50,077 nucleotides of DNA, taken from the NCBI GenBank assembly GCA_934378145.1, contig CAKXXW010000011.1, forward strand, positions 1-50,077, written 5' to 3'. The DNA comes from an uncultured Eubacteriales bacterium. GTDB lineage: Bacteria; Bacillota; Clostridia; Oscillospirales; CAG-272. Of the stretch, positions 1-7,050 are shown one piece after another. The position numbers and the translations under genes are program-made. Under the pieces are notes generated by a model, which ran no database searches, had not been told where the DNA came from, and was given only the letters and a program-made list of their open reading frames with translations. Every line of letters starts with the position of its first letter. Position 1 is the stretch's first letter.

Positions 1-467
1 AAGTCTTCGCCATTGATTTTTACAGGCATTTTTCTCATTGTCCGTTTAGAGGCATAGAGGTCAACAAGTGAGTCATGTTTTTCCATAAAACGCGCCAAAC
101 TTTTCTCCCAGTCTGCTGTGCCAAAGCTCTGAATCAAGTGCAGCATCTCATCCGTTAAGCGATACTGATAGTTTGGACTGTTGGTTGCCTTTCCGTTATC
201 CTCAATGAACGCTGCATTTTTAAAGTGGTGCATGGCTTGCTTGCGGAAGGTTTCGCGGCTATTTTCTGCATAGGTCATTCCGTAATTGCCGTTTGCGAAC
301 GCAATGACATCGTGAATTCGAATCCAATTATTAGTGGCAGAGCCCCATGACTCTTCTTCTGTCAGATTAGCCATTGCCAGCAATACACAGCAGCACATAC
401 CGTTTCGCTGTTTTGATGGAACTTTCAACGAACTTAGAATTTCTTTTGCTTCCTCTAATTTACTCAT
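1..467 (-). CDS. BsuBI/PstI-type restriction endonuclease, N-terminal part (runs off the left edge)
   Basis: About 155 codons are visible, beginning MSKLEEAKEILSSL. They match what I recall of the N-terminal helix-turn-helix-like domain of the BsuBI/PstI endonuclease family; the catalytic domain lies outside the window. Family members are about 315-325 residues and cleave CTGCAG. The ATG (467-465) overlaps the TGA of the methylase in an ATGA junction and follows a GAGGAG ribosome site, so the two are translationally coupled. The product would be a cytoplasmic type II nuclease whose cutting is blocked by the neighbouring methylase. The family call rests on the domain and on the methylase next door; specificity is inferred. 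Whether the gene is intact cannot be judged here. Confidence 0.75.
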   Translation of the reverse strand, partial: MSKLEEAKEILSSLKVPSKQRNGMCCCVLLAMANLTEEESWGSATNNWIRIHDVIAFANGNYGMTYAENSRETFRKQAMHHFKNAAFIEDNGKATNSPNYQYRLTDEMLHLIQSFGTADWEKSLARFMEKHDSLVDLYASKRTMRKMPVKINGED

Positions 468-1948
468 ATATAGCTCCTCAAAATATTGTCACAAGTCGAT
501 TCCGACATATCTCTGGCGCGAATCAATTCCTTCCCCATCGCTTCAATCGTATTCATAGGTGGAACTGGCATGGAATTGATTTCAGTGGAGTTCACCTGTG
601 TAGATCCGTTCAAGATGCGATAATAGCTGTCATACAGTGTAGAATTGAATAGCACATAGAGTCCATAAACAACACACTCTGATAACTCACGGAGTCCGCT
701 GATAAAATTGATTTTATTCTGTGTGCTAATCTCCGCATATTCAGGATGCTTTCTGGCCAAGTACACACCACACTGAAGGCGGCGGTGTTCTTCTTTTGCT
801 GTAAAGCGCTTCACAAACAAATAATTGGTGTTGTCTTGTAATAGTCCACGTTGCCCTGTTACAATGTACTCGTGTTCTTTCCCTACAGGGAATATGACTT
901 TTCCATTTTGAATGTGCTGAGAATAGAAAAGAGGTACTGCATCTTCTTCTGCATTATCTCGCAGCGCTTCACGGTTTCTAAAATCCACAGTTAATCCAGT
1001 TTTCATCCGTAAGCCAATACTTGGAAGTGTATTGCTTAGGCGATTCAAAGTATTTAGTATGTCAGCCTCATCCTTATTTGTTACCAGATAGACGTAACAA
1101 TCTTTACCATTGACAATGGTATCATAAGGAGCCTCAAACACTGTTCTATTTGAAAAATCGCTGTTACTTTGAGTGGTAGAAATTGTAATGCTGTTTGTCT
1201 TGGCAACAGTCTTTTTAACTTTTATTATAATCGTTTCTTGCAGGACACTTTCTTTCTCAAACACCTTATCTCGGCTAACAAATAAATGGATATGTTCCAA
1301 TACACCCTCTTTAAAGAGATGTTTGCGGAATTGCTTGAAGTAAACACCTGATGTCCATGAGCGAGGGATAATGTAGACCATTTCACCCAAATCATTCAAA
1401 TTAAACAAACTCATAGATACGAACAAGAAATATAGATTTGGTGCACCATGGCATACATCAGGCATCGCCAAGGCTTCCGGCGCATCTTTGGCAATCTTCA
1501 TATATGGAGGATTAGCAATTACAAGATCAAATTTTTTCGGATTTGGACTGGCATCAAGCAAATAATTATAATCAGACATCTGGCTTAAAATATAATTATC
1601 TGTAATAATTTGATATGATACTGTCTTATTGGAATATTTACACGCCAAATCGAGGTTTGCTTGCAGCAATTCCAAGACATTGGGATCATTTTCATAACAA
1701 ACCACTTCTATTCTACTAACATCAGACACATTCTGTAATCTTTCAATTAAAGCAACCGACAGAATACCAGACCCAGCACCTGGATCAAGAACAGATATGA
1801 CATTTTGATGAGGGATTGTAAATAATCCTGCCATAAACGCTGCTGTTTCTGGACTGGTAAAAAACTGACCATACTTTTTGCGCAAAGATTTTGGCATACG
1901 ATCGATGTATTTTGCTGTGGTTTGAAATGCATAATCAATCATACTCAT
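464..1948 (-). CDS. Type II N6-adenine DNA methyltransferase (BsuBI/PstI-like)
   Basis: At 494 residues this is close to M.BsuBI and M.PstI (about 500). Motif I is seen as DPGAGSG at residues 55-61 (S-adenosylmethionine binding) and motif IV as NPPY at 146-149 (catalytic, adenine-N6 class). An upstream KKYGQFFTSP segment at 24-33 is the motif X-like block usual in gamma-type enzymes, and the C-terminal half would hold the target-recognition region. It should methylate adenine in the host copies of the site cut by its partner nuclease. It sits between the regulator gene and the endonuclease with 4-bp ATGA overlaps on both sides, so regulator, protection and cutting are made from one transcript. 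CTGCAG specificity is inferred from family likeness only. Confidence 0.88.
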   Translation of the reverse strand: MSMIDYAFQTTAKYIDRMPKSLRKKYGQFFTSPETAAFMAGLFTIPHQNVISVLDPGAGSGILSVALIERLQNVSDVSRIEVVCYENDPNVLELLQANLDLACKYSNKTVSYQIITDNYILSQMSDYNYLLDASPNPKKFDLVIANPPYMKIAKDAPEALAMPDVCHGAPNLYFLFVSMSLFNLNDLGEMVYIIPRSWTSGVYFKQFRKHLFKEGVLEHIHLFVSRDKVFEKESVLQETIIIKVKKTVAKTNSITISTTQSNSDFSNRTVFEAPYDTIVNGKDCYVYLVTNKDEADILNTLNRLSNTLPSIGLRMKTGLTVDFRNREALRDNAEEDAVPLFYSQHIQNGKVIFPVGKEHEYIVTGQRGLLQDNTNYLFVKRFTAKEEHRRLQCGVYLARKHPEYAEISTQNKINFISGLRELSECVVYGLYVLFNSTLYDSYYRILNGSTQVNSTEINSMPVPPMNTIEAMGKELIRARDMSESTCDNILRSYI

Positions 1949-2148
1949 AAGTCTGTAAACTCCATAATCTCTTCAATTCCACATTTAAGTGTCAAGCAAA
2001 TTTTATGCAGACTTTCCATAGAGACAAATTCGTTTTTTCCCATCTTGGCAATAATATTGAAGCTGACTCCAGACCTTTCTTTCAAATCAGTGCGAGTCAT
2101 TTTTTTATCAATAAGCAACTTCCAAAGCTTATTATAGCTCACAGGCAT
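1945..2148 (-). CDS. Small Cro/XRE-type helix-turn-helix regulator of the R-M operon
   Basis: This is a 67-residue single-domain DNA-binding protein of the Cro/C1 or YozG type. A helix-turn-helix is visible around MTRTDLKERSGVSFNIIAKM, followed by a short helical tail ending in EEIMEFTDL. Small regulators of this kind in R-M operons often act as controller proteins that time nuclease synthesis. I chose the ATG at 2148-2146 because GGAG lies 9 nt upstream; in-frame GTG (2166) and ATG (2163) codons lie only about 10 nt from the predicted transcript start and have no ribosome site. The stop overlaps the methylase start (ATGA). No classic C-box repeat is evident in the promoter, so the controller role is inferred from position. 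Confidence 0.75.
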   Translation of the reverse strand: MPVSYNKLWKLLIDKKMTRTDLKERSGVSFNIIAKMGKNEFVSMESLHKICLTLKCGIEEIMEFTDL

Positions 2149-2182
2149 AGTGAATTTCTCCATCACGAAAGATTATAATATC

Positions 2183-2211
2183 ATTATAGCATAACACACA
2201 CGATTTGTCAA
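2183..2211 (-). promoter_or_regulatory. Consensus sigma-A promoter of the R-M operon
   Basis: On the minus strand TTGACA (2211-2206), a 17-nt spacer and TATAAT (2188-2183) match the consensus exactly. Transcription should start near 2176, about 28 nt before the chosen regulator start codon. Such a strong unregulated-looking promoter fits a freshly acquired selfish cassette. Confidence 0.85.
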
Positions 2212-2340
2212 GATATACTCACAAAAATATGGAAAAATCTCAGGCTGATAATAGAAGTATTATTACTATTAAAAGCAATGTTTTAGCTTTCTATCGATTT
2301 ATGCTCAGTGGTAGCTATTTACCGGAAATTATTCCAAAGG

Positions 2341-2718
2341 TGTCACAGCCGGCTGTTTGCAGGTGCGGCAGGCAATCAGAGCACAGCTGCAATGTTTGTC
2401 ATCGAATTGCTTGAGTTTGTCGATGATTTCGTAATTACTGGCGTAACTGCCGCCGGAATCGCAGGCGTTGTTATATAGCGAAATTTTGTCAAGCCCATAG
2501 CACCGTTGGTTCTTGTTGAACTTGCCGAATTTAAATTATTTTTGCGGATGAGAAATACAAGTGGGAACACAGACAGTACTGCACGGTAGCATCTTAATCA
2601 GATAAAAAGCGAGTCGAACAACTATGAGGGCTGTCTGACTCATGTTACTTTAGCCGTTATTCGTTTTGATAAGGAACTGATGATTGAGAAGTTCTCTGAA
2701 TTTATCGTGAAGCTGTAA
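2341..2718 (+). pseudogene. Decayed ORF fragments in the island
   Basis: The stretch 2212-2763 has no intact gene. One open frame (2341-2475) reads through a membrane-like segment (FVITGVTAAGIAGVVI), hits a TAG at 2476, and continues in the same frame with coherent-looking sequence (RNFVKPIAPLVLVELAEF) to about 2588. A separate 39-codon fragment (2599-2718), ending FSEFIVKL and TAA, follows in another frame. Both read like remnants of mobile-element genes broken by stops, but I do not recognise the parent families. No ribosome site precedes either. Confidence 0.4.
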
Positions 2719-2763
2719 AGAGAATATTGTAGAGGGCGTATGCATCGACATTCTGAATGCCAT

Positions 2764-2809
2764 AAAAATGAGCCTGCAGCGATTTCAAGGCGAAACCGTT
2801 GCAGGCTCA
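2764..2809 (-). terminator. Rho-independent terminator downstream of tnpV
   Basis: Read on the minus strand, a 10-bp stem (TGAGCCTGCA with TGCAGGCTCA) around a 21-nt loop is followed directly by five Ts. The distal arm contains a CTGCAG site. It lies 85 nt beyond the tnpV stop. Confidence 0.65.
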
Positions 2810-2818
2810 AAATTTTGC

Positions 2819-2879
2819 GTCTGAACAAGGAGGATTGCCAGCAAGTAAGAGAGTAAATACTATTCCTCCTTGTTCAGAC
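2819..2879. repeat. Perfect 16-bp inverted repeat next to tnpV
   Basis: GTCTGAACAAGGAGGA (2819-2834) is matched exactly by its reverse complement at 2864-2879, with a 29-nt spacer. There is no T-tract on either side. It begins 15 nt past the tnpV stop, so it may be a transposon-associated structure or an mRNA-end hairpin; the sequence does not decide. Confidence 0.7.
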
Positions 2880-2893
2880 AGATTTCAATTATT

Positions 2894-3250
2894 TTATTGG
2901 TAGATGATCTCACTCATGACGATTTCCTCAGCAGTGGTCTTACAGGAATTCATCTGCACCACCCATTCGAGCGGGTCGGTAACTTTCAGCTTTTCATCAA
3001 TGCCACGGGATTGGGCAAGCTGAGCGGTGATCAACCGCACCTGTTCTTTCGCCGTAATGTCAATGTCATGAAGATACGCATTCAATCGACACTGCGTCAA
3101 AAGTGTGGTGTAAGTACCTTTCCGATGCTCCTTTATAAATGCAAGGCGTAAACTTCCGTATTTGCCGATTGGGTAGCGTGCTTGCTCCGGCAGAAGGAAG
3201 TCGGGGTAGAGCAGACCGTTTTTCTCTTTGTAGGTAATTTCGTATTTCAT
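2894..3250 (-). CDS. tnpV: Transposon-encoded protein TnpV
   Basis: This is a 118-residue protein with the hallmarks of the TnpV family carried on clostridial transposons: an N-terminal GLLYPDFLLPEQ block, IGKYGSLRLAFIKEHRKGTY, TTLLTQCRLNAYLHDID, and a C-terminal MNSCKTTAEEIVMSEIIY. Family members are about 110-125 residues and their biochemical role is not established. I start it at ATG 3250, preceded by AAAGGATG at good spacing; the open frame continues upstream to 3337 but that extension looks non-coding. No recombinase gene accompanies it here, so this appears to be the remnant edge of an element rather than an active one. Confidence 0.85.
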   Translation of the reverse strand: MKYEITYKEKNGLLYPDFLLPEQARYPIGKYGSLRLAFIKEHRKGTYTTLLTQCRLNAYLHDIDITAKEQVRLITAQLAQSRGIDEKLKVTDPLEWVVQMNSCKTTAEEIVMSEIIYQ

Positions 3251-3353
3251 ATTTATCATCCTTTCAAGCTGTTTTCTTATATTTGCAACCGAAAGGATTT
3301 CCGGCGGAGCCCGTGCGCGTTCCATAGGCGCGCTCATGACAGGTCACCGAGGC

Positions 3354-3399
3354 AAAAAGAAAATCCGAACCCAAAATCCAAAAGGATTAGGTTCGGATT
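3354..3399 (-). terminator. Terminator of tRNA-Leu(UAG)
   Basis: On the minus strand a 10-bp stem (AATCCGAACC with GGTTCGGATT) is followed by TTCTTTTT. It begins 10 nt after the encoded CCA of the tRNA, so it ends the tRNA transcript and marks the border between tRNA and island. Confidence 0.85.
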
Positions 3400-3408
3400 A
3401 TTCTTGTT

Positions 3409-3492
3409 TGGTGCGGGTAACAGGACTTGAACCTGCACGGTTATTCCACCGGATCCTAAATCCGGCGCGTCTGCCAATTCCGCCATACCCGC
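3409..3492 (-). tRNA. tRNA-Leu (anticodon UAG, reads CUA and related codons)
   Basis: It folds into a complete cloverleaf of 84 nt including an encoded CCA (3411-3409). The 7-bp acceptor is GCGGGTA with TACCCGC, and the discriminator is A. The anticodon arm is CCGGA-TTTAGGA-TCCGG with anticodon TAG. The variable arm is a 12-nt long arm as expected for leucine, and the T loop is TTCAAGT. Its 3' end faces the R-M/tnpV island, the usual geometry for tRNA-targeted integration. Confidence 0.95.
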
Positions 3493-3508
3493 ATATGAAT
3501 ACTTGGTC

Positions 3509-3537
3509 ATTGTACCATTTTATCGGTATAAAGTCAA
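3509..3537 (-). promoter_or_regulatory. Promoter of tRNA-Leu(UAG)
   Basis: TTGACT (3537-3532), a 17-nt spacer and TACAAT (3514-3509) lie 17 nt upstream of the tRNA 5' end on the minus strand. Confidence 0.75.
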
Positions 3538-3545
3538 GAACTTTT

Positions 3546-3573
3546 TTCGGGACAGCCGTTCGGCTGTCCCGAA
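3546..3573. other. 12-bp perfect hairpin after the DUF624 gene
   Basis: TTCGGGACAGCC and GGCTGTCCCGAA pair exactly around a 4-nt loop, 12 nt beyond the DUF624 stop. On the minus (gene) strand it is followed by A residues, not T residues, so it is an atypical terminator or an mRNA 3'-end stabiliser. On the plus strand it is followed by TTTTAT. Confidence 0.55.
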
Positions 3574-3585
3574 TTTTATAAACCG

Positions 3586-4698
3586 TTATCCGATGGCTTC
3601 CTCGGGTTCACCGCCGTCTCCGTCATCGCCATCATCATCCTCGGGCGGCTCGGGATCGGGATGAGCTTTTTTATATGGCGCAATCATATACTTATCTATT
3701 ACAGGATACACCGAATATGTCGATATATAAAGCGATGTCGCGAAGAAATAAACCAGCGGAAGCATCAGCGGAATTATAAAGTTGACATTCATACACAGAA
3801 CGCCGAGTGTGACATTTACGCCGAGAAGCACTACGGCACCGAGCGCACCGAGCAGATTTCTCTTTATGCCGAGAACTGTGAAAATCAGAGAATTCTTGAA
3901 GAGCTTGAGCAATTTTATATCAAAAGTTATCGAAAGCAGATAGATATACTTTCTGACAAAGTAGTAAAGGATTATCAGACCTCCGACCGAGTAGAAGACT
4001 ATCTCGGAGGCTACGGATCCGCTTGCCGTGTACATAAAGCCAAAATCAAACGCAAGCAGGAGTATCACAAACGCGTCTATCAGACCGAGGAAGAATCCTT
4101 GCTTCAGATTTTTCTTTATTCCGTGGAAATAATCCGAAAAGACAAATACGGGATCGCCGCGGACGAGTCCTCGTGTAACATAGGTAGCGCCGACATTCTG
4201 CCAGCCCCAGGTGATCACCGAGAAGAGGAATAGCACTACGAATACTATTACCATCTTTGCGCTGAGTGTGGGAAGCTCGGTCACGGCACTGCCGATATTA
4301 AGGAACAGCGGTGCGACCGTTGACGCCGACACAAGAGTTCCGTCTGCTCCGACAGTCGATGATGCGATATAAAGTCCGCTGACCGTTCCGAAAAGAGGGC
4401 TGGACGAAACGGGAAGGGGATTGCCGAGCAGGGAAATGGTAGTGCCGTAGACCACCTCGAATATTCCTCCGAGACCCGAAAGCAGAGCGCTGAGTATCAG
4501 AAGAACCAGCAGGTACATCGGTATCTTTCCTACCATGAGGACATTCAGCGACAGTAGCTTGCCGAATTTTCTTCCAAAGAGCTTGAAGAAGTTTTTGAAA
4601 TTAAGAGGTAGATTTTCCTCACCTTTTTCGACACCTTTCCCGTCCTTACCGAAAAAATTGAAGATATTGAATCTTTTCTTATCTTTGCTTTTTTTCAT
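3586..4698 (-). CDS. DUF624 (YesL-like) multi-pass membrane protein
   Basis: 370 residues with about five or six hydrophobic segments: roughly 55-80, 145-168, 200-225, 230-250, 280-300 and 305-335. The middle block (VTRGLVRGDPVFVFSDYFHGIKKN) matches the DUF624/YesL pattern. The N-terminus is lysine-rich and cytoplasmic, and the C-terminus is an acidic D/E/P/G tail. YesL-type proteins occur beside sugar transport or rhamnogalacturonan genes in Bacillus, but their function is not settled. This one is longer than the usual 200-220 residues because of an inserted extracytoplasmic loop at about 85-140. GAAAGGAAAAGG precedes the ATG. It follows the 4720-5373 gene by 21 nt, so the two are probably co-transcribed. 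Confidence 0.6.
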   Translation of the reverse strand: MKKSKDKKRFNIFNFFGKDGKGVEKGEENLPLNFKNFFKLFGRKFGKLLSLNVLMVGKIPMYLLVLLILSALLSGLGGIFEVVYGTTISLLGNPLPVSSSPLFGTVSGLYIASSTVGADGTLVSASTVAPLFLNIGSAVTELPTLSAKMVIVFVVLFLFSVITWGWQNVGATYVTRGLVRGDPVFVFSDYFHGIKKNLKQGFFLGLIDAFVILLLAFDFGFMYTASGSVASEIVFYSVGGLIILYYFVRKYIYLLSITFDIKLLKLFKNSLIFTVLGIKRNLLGALGAVVLLGVNVTLGVLCMNVNFIIPLMLPLVYFFATSLYISTYSVYPVIDKYMIAPYKKAHPDPEPPEDDDGDDGDGGEPEEAIG

Positions 4699-4719
4699 CC
4701 TTTTCCTTTCACCTGTGTT

Positions 4720-5373
4720 CTAAAGCACAAGAAATATTATTAAGTAGATCCCGGTCCCGGCAAGACAAACTATGCCGACGGACAGGAGGAATGACAGAAT
4801 ATATCTGAAGGTGTAATCCTGGAAAAACAGTTTTTCGCCGCAGCGGAGACATTTTCTTGCTTTTTCTCCGAAAATTTCGGCATCGGCGGCAAATCTTACA
4901 AGATAGACCGTGATTCCGGCAGAGATGATAAGGAGCAAAGCAAGTGCAAGCGTTTGGCTTACACCGAGTGTTAGATCTTTTGATCCCAGAAAAACAAGTG
5001 CAGATGAAAGACCGCCGAAAAAGCCGCATACTGCCCCGAGAACAGAATTTATCAGTGCGGTTATCGGAGTGAATCCCGACGCAAAGACTGTCGTGGAGAC
5101 GATAAGTCCCGGAAGAGCAAGTCTGAATATCTCGATGAGCCTTTGCGACAGCTCTGTCGGCGTCTGCGTTACCGTTGACAGGGAAAACTTTATCAGCACA
5201 TTGGTAAACAGTGTGCGAAACCTTTCGTTGATAGCTCTTCCGAATAGTATCCCAGCCGCGGCAAACAAAATGAATATCAGTATATACCGCAGCATTACCC
5301 GTTGGAGTGCGTATGAGGGTTTGTTCCGCGCAGGGAGCTTTTGTACAAATGACGGAGGCTGAGTTTCTTTCAT
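4720..5373 (-). CDS. Polytopic membrane protein of unknown function
   Basis: 217 residues with about five predicted membrane segments: 28-47, 85-105, 108-130, 140-162 and 190-215. A short cytoplasmic-looking KARKCLRCGEKLF segment at about 172-184 carries a CxxC pair that could bind metal. The overall size and helix pattern recall SpoIIM-like proteins, but I see no decisive motif and do not assign it. It lies 59 nt downstream of the SpoU-type methyltransferase gene and 21 nt upstream of the DUF624 gene, all on the same strand. A ribosome site (GCGGTG) before the ATG is weak. Confidence 0.6.
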   Translation of the reverse strand: MKETQPPSFVQKLPARNKPSYALQRVMLRYILIFILFAAAGILFGRAINERFRTLFTNVLIKFSLSTVTQTPTELSQRLIEIFRLALPGLIVSTTVFASGFTPITALINSVLGAVCGFFGGLSSALVFLGSKDLTLGVSQTLALALLLIISAGITVYLVRFAADAEIFGEKARKCLRCGEKLFFQDYTFRYILSFLLSVGIVCLAGTGIYLIIFLVL

Positions 5374-5432
5374 AATTACACCGCTTTTGCATAAATTTCA
5401 GAGAAATTATATGCTGCGGCGGTGGCTGAATA

Positions 5433-6215
5433 TTACCTGATCCTGCCGTTCTTGCGTACCGCTTCGTAAGCGATAACAGCTGCAGATGCCGATGAGGGAA
5501 GACTTCCCATAAATTCACGGCCATATGGGATCTTTACATTGAGGTCAGATTCCTTAAGCAACGAAGCGGAAATGCCGCGTTTTTCGCCTCCTATGACGAA
5601 TGCCGCGGGAGCGCTGAGGTCTGCTTCAAAAAGCGGCTCGGAGTCGCGGATATTTGCGCAGATCATCCGACAACCGGATCCTTTAAGGATTTTTACGGCA
5701 TCGCCGATATTGCCCGAAAACATCGTTATAAGCTCGGAACAGCCCGCAGAAGACTTTGCGACCTGTCCGGCGGAGGTCATCCAATTTCTCTCCGGCAAAA
5801 TGACCGCATCAATGCCTGCGGCATAAAGAGAGCGAAGAATGTATCCGAAATTGTACGGATCCTCAATGCCTTCAAGCATAAAATAAAGTCCGTCGGGCTT
5901 TACATCGGAAGAAGTCAGGCAGGGAAGCATCCGTTCCCCGCATAGGGCTGCATAGCCTCCGTGAGACATATCTCCGGTCAGCTTCTCAAGTTCTTCGGCA
6001 GAGCTTTCAACAAGCTCAAATCCGATTGAAGCGGACTTTGCGCGAAGAAATGATATTCTGCGCATATCACGAACGGCTTTTGCCTTGTCGAAAAAAACCT
6101 TATATATCTTTCGTGCGGACGAAGGATAAAGTTCCGCCGCCTTGATAAGTGCCGAGATCGAGGTCATACCCTCAAAAGCGCACAGTTGGCTGTTAAATTC
6201 TTCCATAATGGTCAT
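5433..6215 (-). CDS. SpoU/TrmH-family RNA 2'-O-methyltransferase
   Basis: 260 residues laid out as the RlmB/TrmH group: an N-terminal substrate domain (1-100) and a C-terminal SPOUT knot domain. Motif 1 is visible as EGIEDPYNFGYILRS at about 115-129, with the catalytic-type Arg. Motif 2 is VIGGEKRGIS at about 207-216, with the conserved Glu. Motif 3, normally SLNVSVA, reads SLPSSASAA here, so the conserved Asn is replaced (see findings). It should methylate a ribose in rRNA or tRNA using S-adenosylmethionine; the target nucleotide is not predictable. AAAGGA precedes the ATG at 6215. It is divergent from spoIIID, whose promoter -35 overlaps the start of this gene. Confidence 0.8.
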   Translation of the reverse strand: MTIMEEFNSQLCAFEGMTSISALIKAAELYPSSARKIYKVFFDKAKAVRDMRRISFLRAKSASIGFELVESSAEELEKLTGDMSHGGYAALCGERMLPCLTSSDVKPDGLYFMLEGIEDPYNFGYILRSLYAAGIDAVILPERNWMTSAGQVAKSSAGCSELITMFSGNIGDAVKILKGSGCRMICANIRDSEPLFEADLSAPAAFVIGGEKRGISASLLKESDLNVKIPYGREFMGSLPSSASAAVIAYEAVRKNGRIR

Positions 6216-6240
6216 TTATCCTTTGTTTAAGTCATATATT
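6212..6240 (+). promoter_or_regulatory. SigmaE-type sporulation promoter of spoIIID
   Basis: TCATTTA (6212-6218), a 14-nt spacer and CATATATT (6233-6240) fit the B. subtilis SigmaE pattern (-35 KMATATW, -10 CATAYAHT) with one mismatch in the -35 and none in the -10. It lies 37 nt before the spoIIID start, which in B. subtilis is transcribed by SigmaE in the mother cell. The -35 overlaps the first codons of the divergent methyltransferase gene. Confidence 0.65.
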
Positions 6241-6277
6241 TTATCAGAAAAAACTGAATGAGAGGTGGCTTAACGGA

Positions 6278-6556
6278 ATGATGTACATATCCGCCGGCAA
6301 GGAAAGGTGTACCGTCCTCGGAGCATATATTATCGAGAACAAGGCGACCGTAAGGGTTACGGCGAAGCGGTTCGGTATCAGCAAGAGTACAGTCCACAAG
6401 GATGTTACGCAGAATCTGCGAAGAGTAAACAAAGCGATGTATTTTGAAGTTAAAAAGATCCTTGAGAAGAACAAGAGCGAGCGACATTTGCGCGGCGGCG
6501 AAGCCACGAGGAAAAAATACATAGGAAAGAAAGAGGAATCTGCGCCCGCGAGCTGA
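6278..6556 (+). CDS. spoIIID: Sporulation transcriptional regulator SpoIIID
   Basis: 92 residues. The sequence follows SpoIIID closely: GAYIIENKATVRVTAKRFGI, a helix-turn-helix with SKSTVHKDVT, and the basic C-terminal RHLRGGEATRKKY that contacts DNA. SpoIIID acts in the mother cell, switching SigmaE-dependent genes on or off and helping the change to SigmaK. Two adjacent ATGs start the frame; GAGAGGTGG lies upstream at workable spacing. A SigmaE-like promoter precedes it and no terminator is evident after it. Its presence is the best evidence in the window that the organism forms spores. Confidence 0.95.
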   Translation: MMYISAGKERCTVLGAYIIENKATVRVTAKRFGISKSTVHKDVTQNLRRVNKAMYFEVKKILEKNKSERHLRGGEATRKKYIGKKEESAPAS

Positions 6557-6687
6557 TAAACCGTGTCCGCCGACAAATTACTATATTATTATAATATCAA
6601 AGTAATGCATTTGTCAATACGGATAATCTGTCCTATATGGAAATTTTGCTTTTCAGGGACAGAGAAGCGCTTTTACAGCGCTCGAGA

Positions 6688-6723
6688 CTAAATTATACAA
6701 AATGCAAATTTTGCATAATTTAG
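6688..6723. repeat. Palindromic repeat in the spoIIID to tRNA gap
   Basis: The 6557-6846 gap has no gene that I can support. It holds a 16-bp near-perfect palindrome (CTAAATTATACAAAAT, loop GCAA, then its complement with one mismatch). Ten bases to its left is a small AGCGCT-TTTAC-AGCGCT hairpin (6667-6683). The AT-rich palindrome with flanking short repeats resembles an interspersed REP- or MITE-like element. Confidence 0.5.
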
Positions 6724-6846
6724 GGAAGCGAAATGCGGCAATCAGGGTTTCAGGAACCTCAAATCCGCTATAAGACCTGTTATTTATGGTATTTGGCAGC
6801 TTTCTTTTTATATTGCTGCTTTTGAGCCGCAATGTGCTTATAACTG

Positions 6847-6876
6847 AAAAATCCACTTCGTAAGAAGTGGATTTTT
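6847..6876 (-). terminator. Terminator of tRNA-Leu(CAA)
   Basis: A perfect 13-bp hairpin (AAAAATCCACTTC with GAAGTGGATTTTT, loop GTAA) starts right after the encoded CCA and ends in a run of Ts on the minus strand. Confidence 0.88.
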
Positions 6877-6963
6877 TGGTGCCGGCGGCGGGGGTCGAAC
6901 CCGCACGGTGTTGCCACCAACGGATTTTGAGTCCGTCACGTCTGCCAATTCCATCACGCCGGC
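6877..6963 (-). tRNA. tRNA-Leu (anticodon CAA, reads UUG)
   Basis: 87 nt with an encoded CCA (6879-6877). The acceptor is GCCGGCG paired with CGCCGGC, with discriminator A. The anticodon arm is ACGGA-CTCAAAA-TCCGT with anticodon CAA. It has a long variable arm and the T loop TTCGACC, as expected for leucine. Confidence 0.95.
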
Positions 6964-6973
6964 TGACCTTAGC

Positions 6974-7002
6974 ATTATATCATTACCGTGGCGAATTGTC
7001 AA
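6974..7002 (-). promoter_or_regulatory. Consensus promoter of tRNA-Leu(CAA)
   Basis: TTGACA (7002-6997), 17-nt spacer and TATAAT (6979-6974) match consensus exactly, 11 nt upstream of the tRNA 5' end. Confidence 0.85.
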
Positions 7003-7050
7003 GACTTTTTTTATTCTGACTTTTATTTGAGACGGAGGCTGAATTGCAGG

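Noticed and set aside
2205..2414. 69-codon plus-strand frame starting in the R-M promoter
   Set aside because: It begins inside the -35 region, has no ribosome site and shows no family likeness.
3661..4233. 190-codon plus-strand frame over the DUF624 gene
   Set aside because: The minus-strand frame has a ribosome site and membrane-protein pattern; the plus-strand product is charged, low-complexity shadow sequence.
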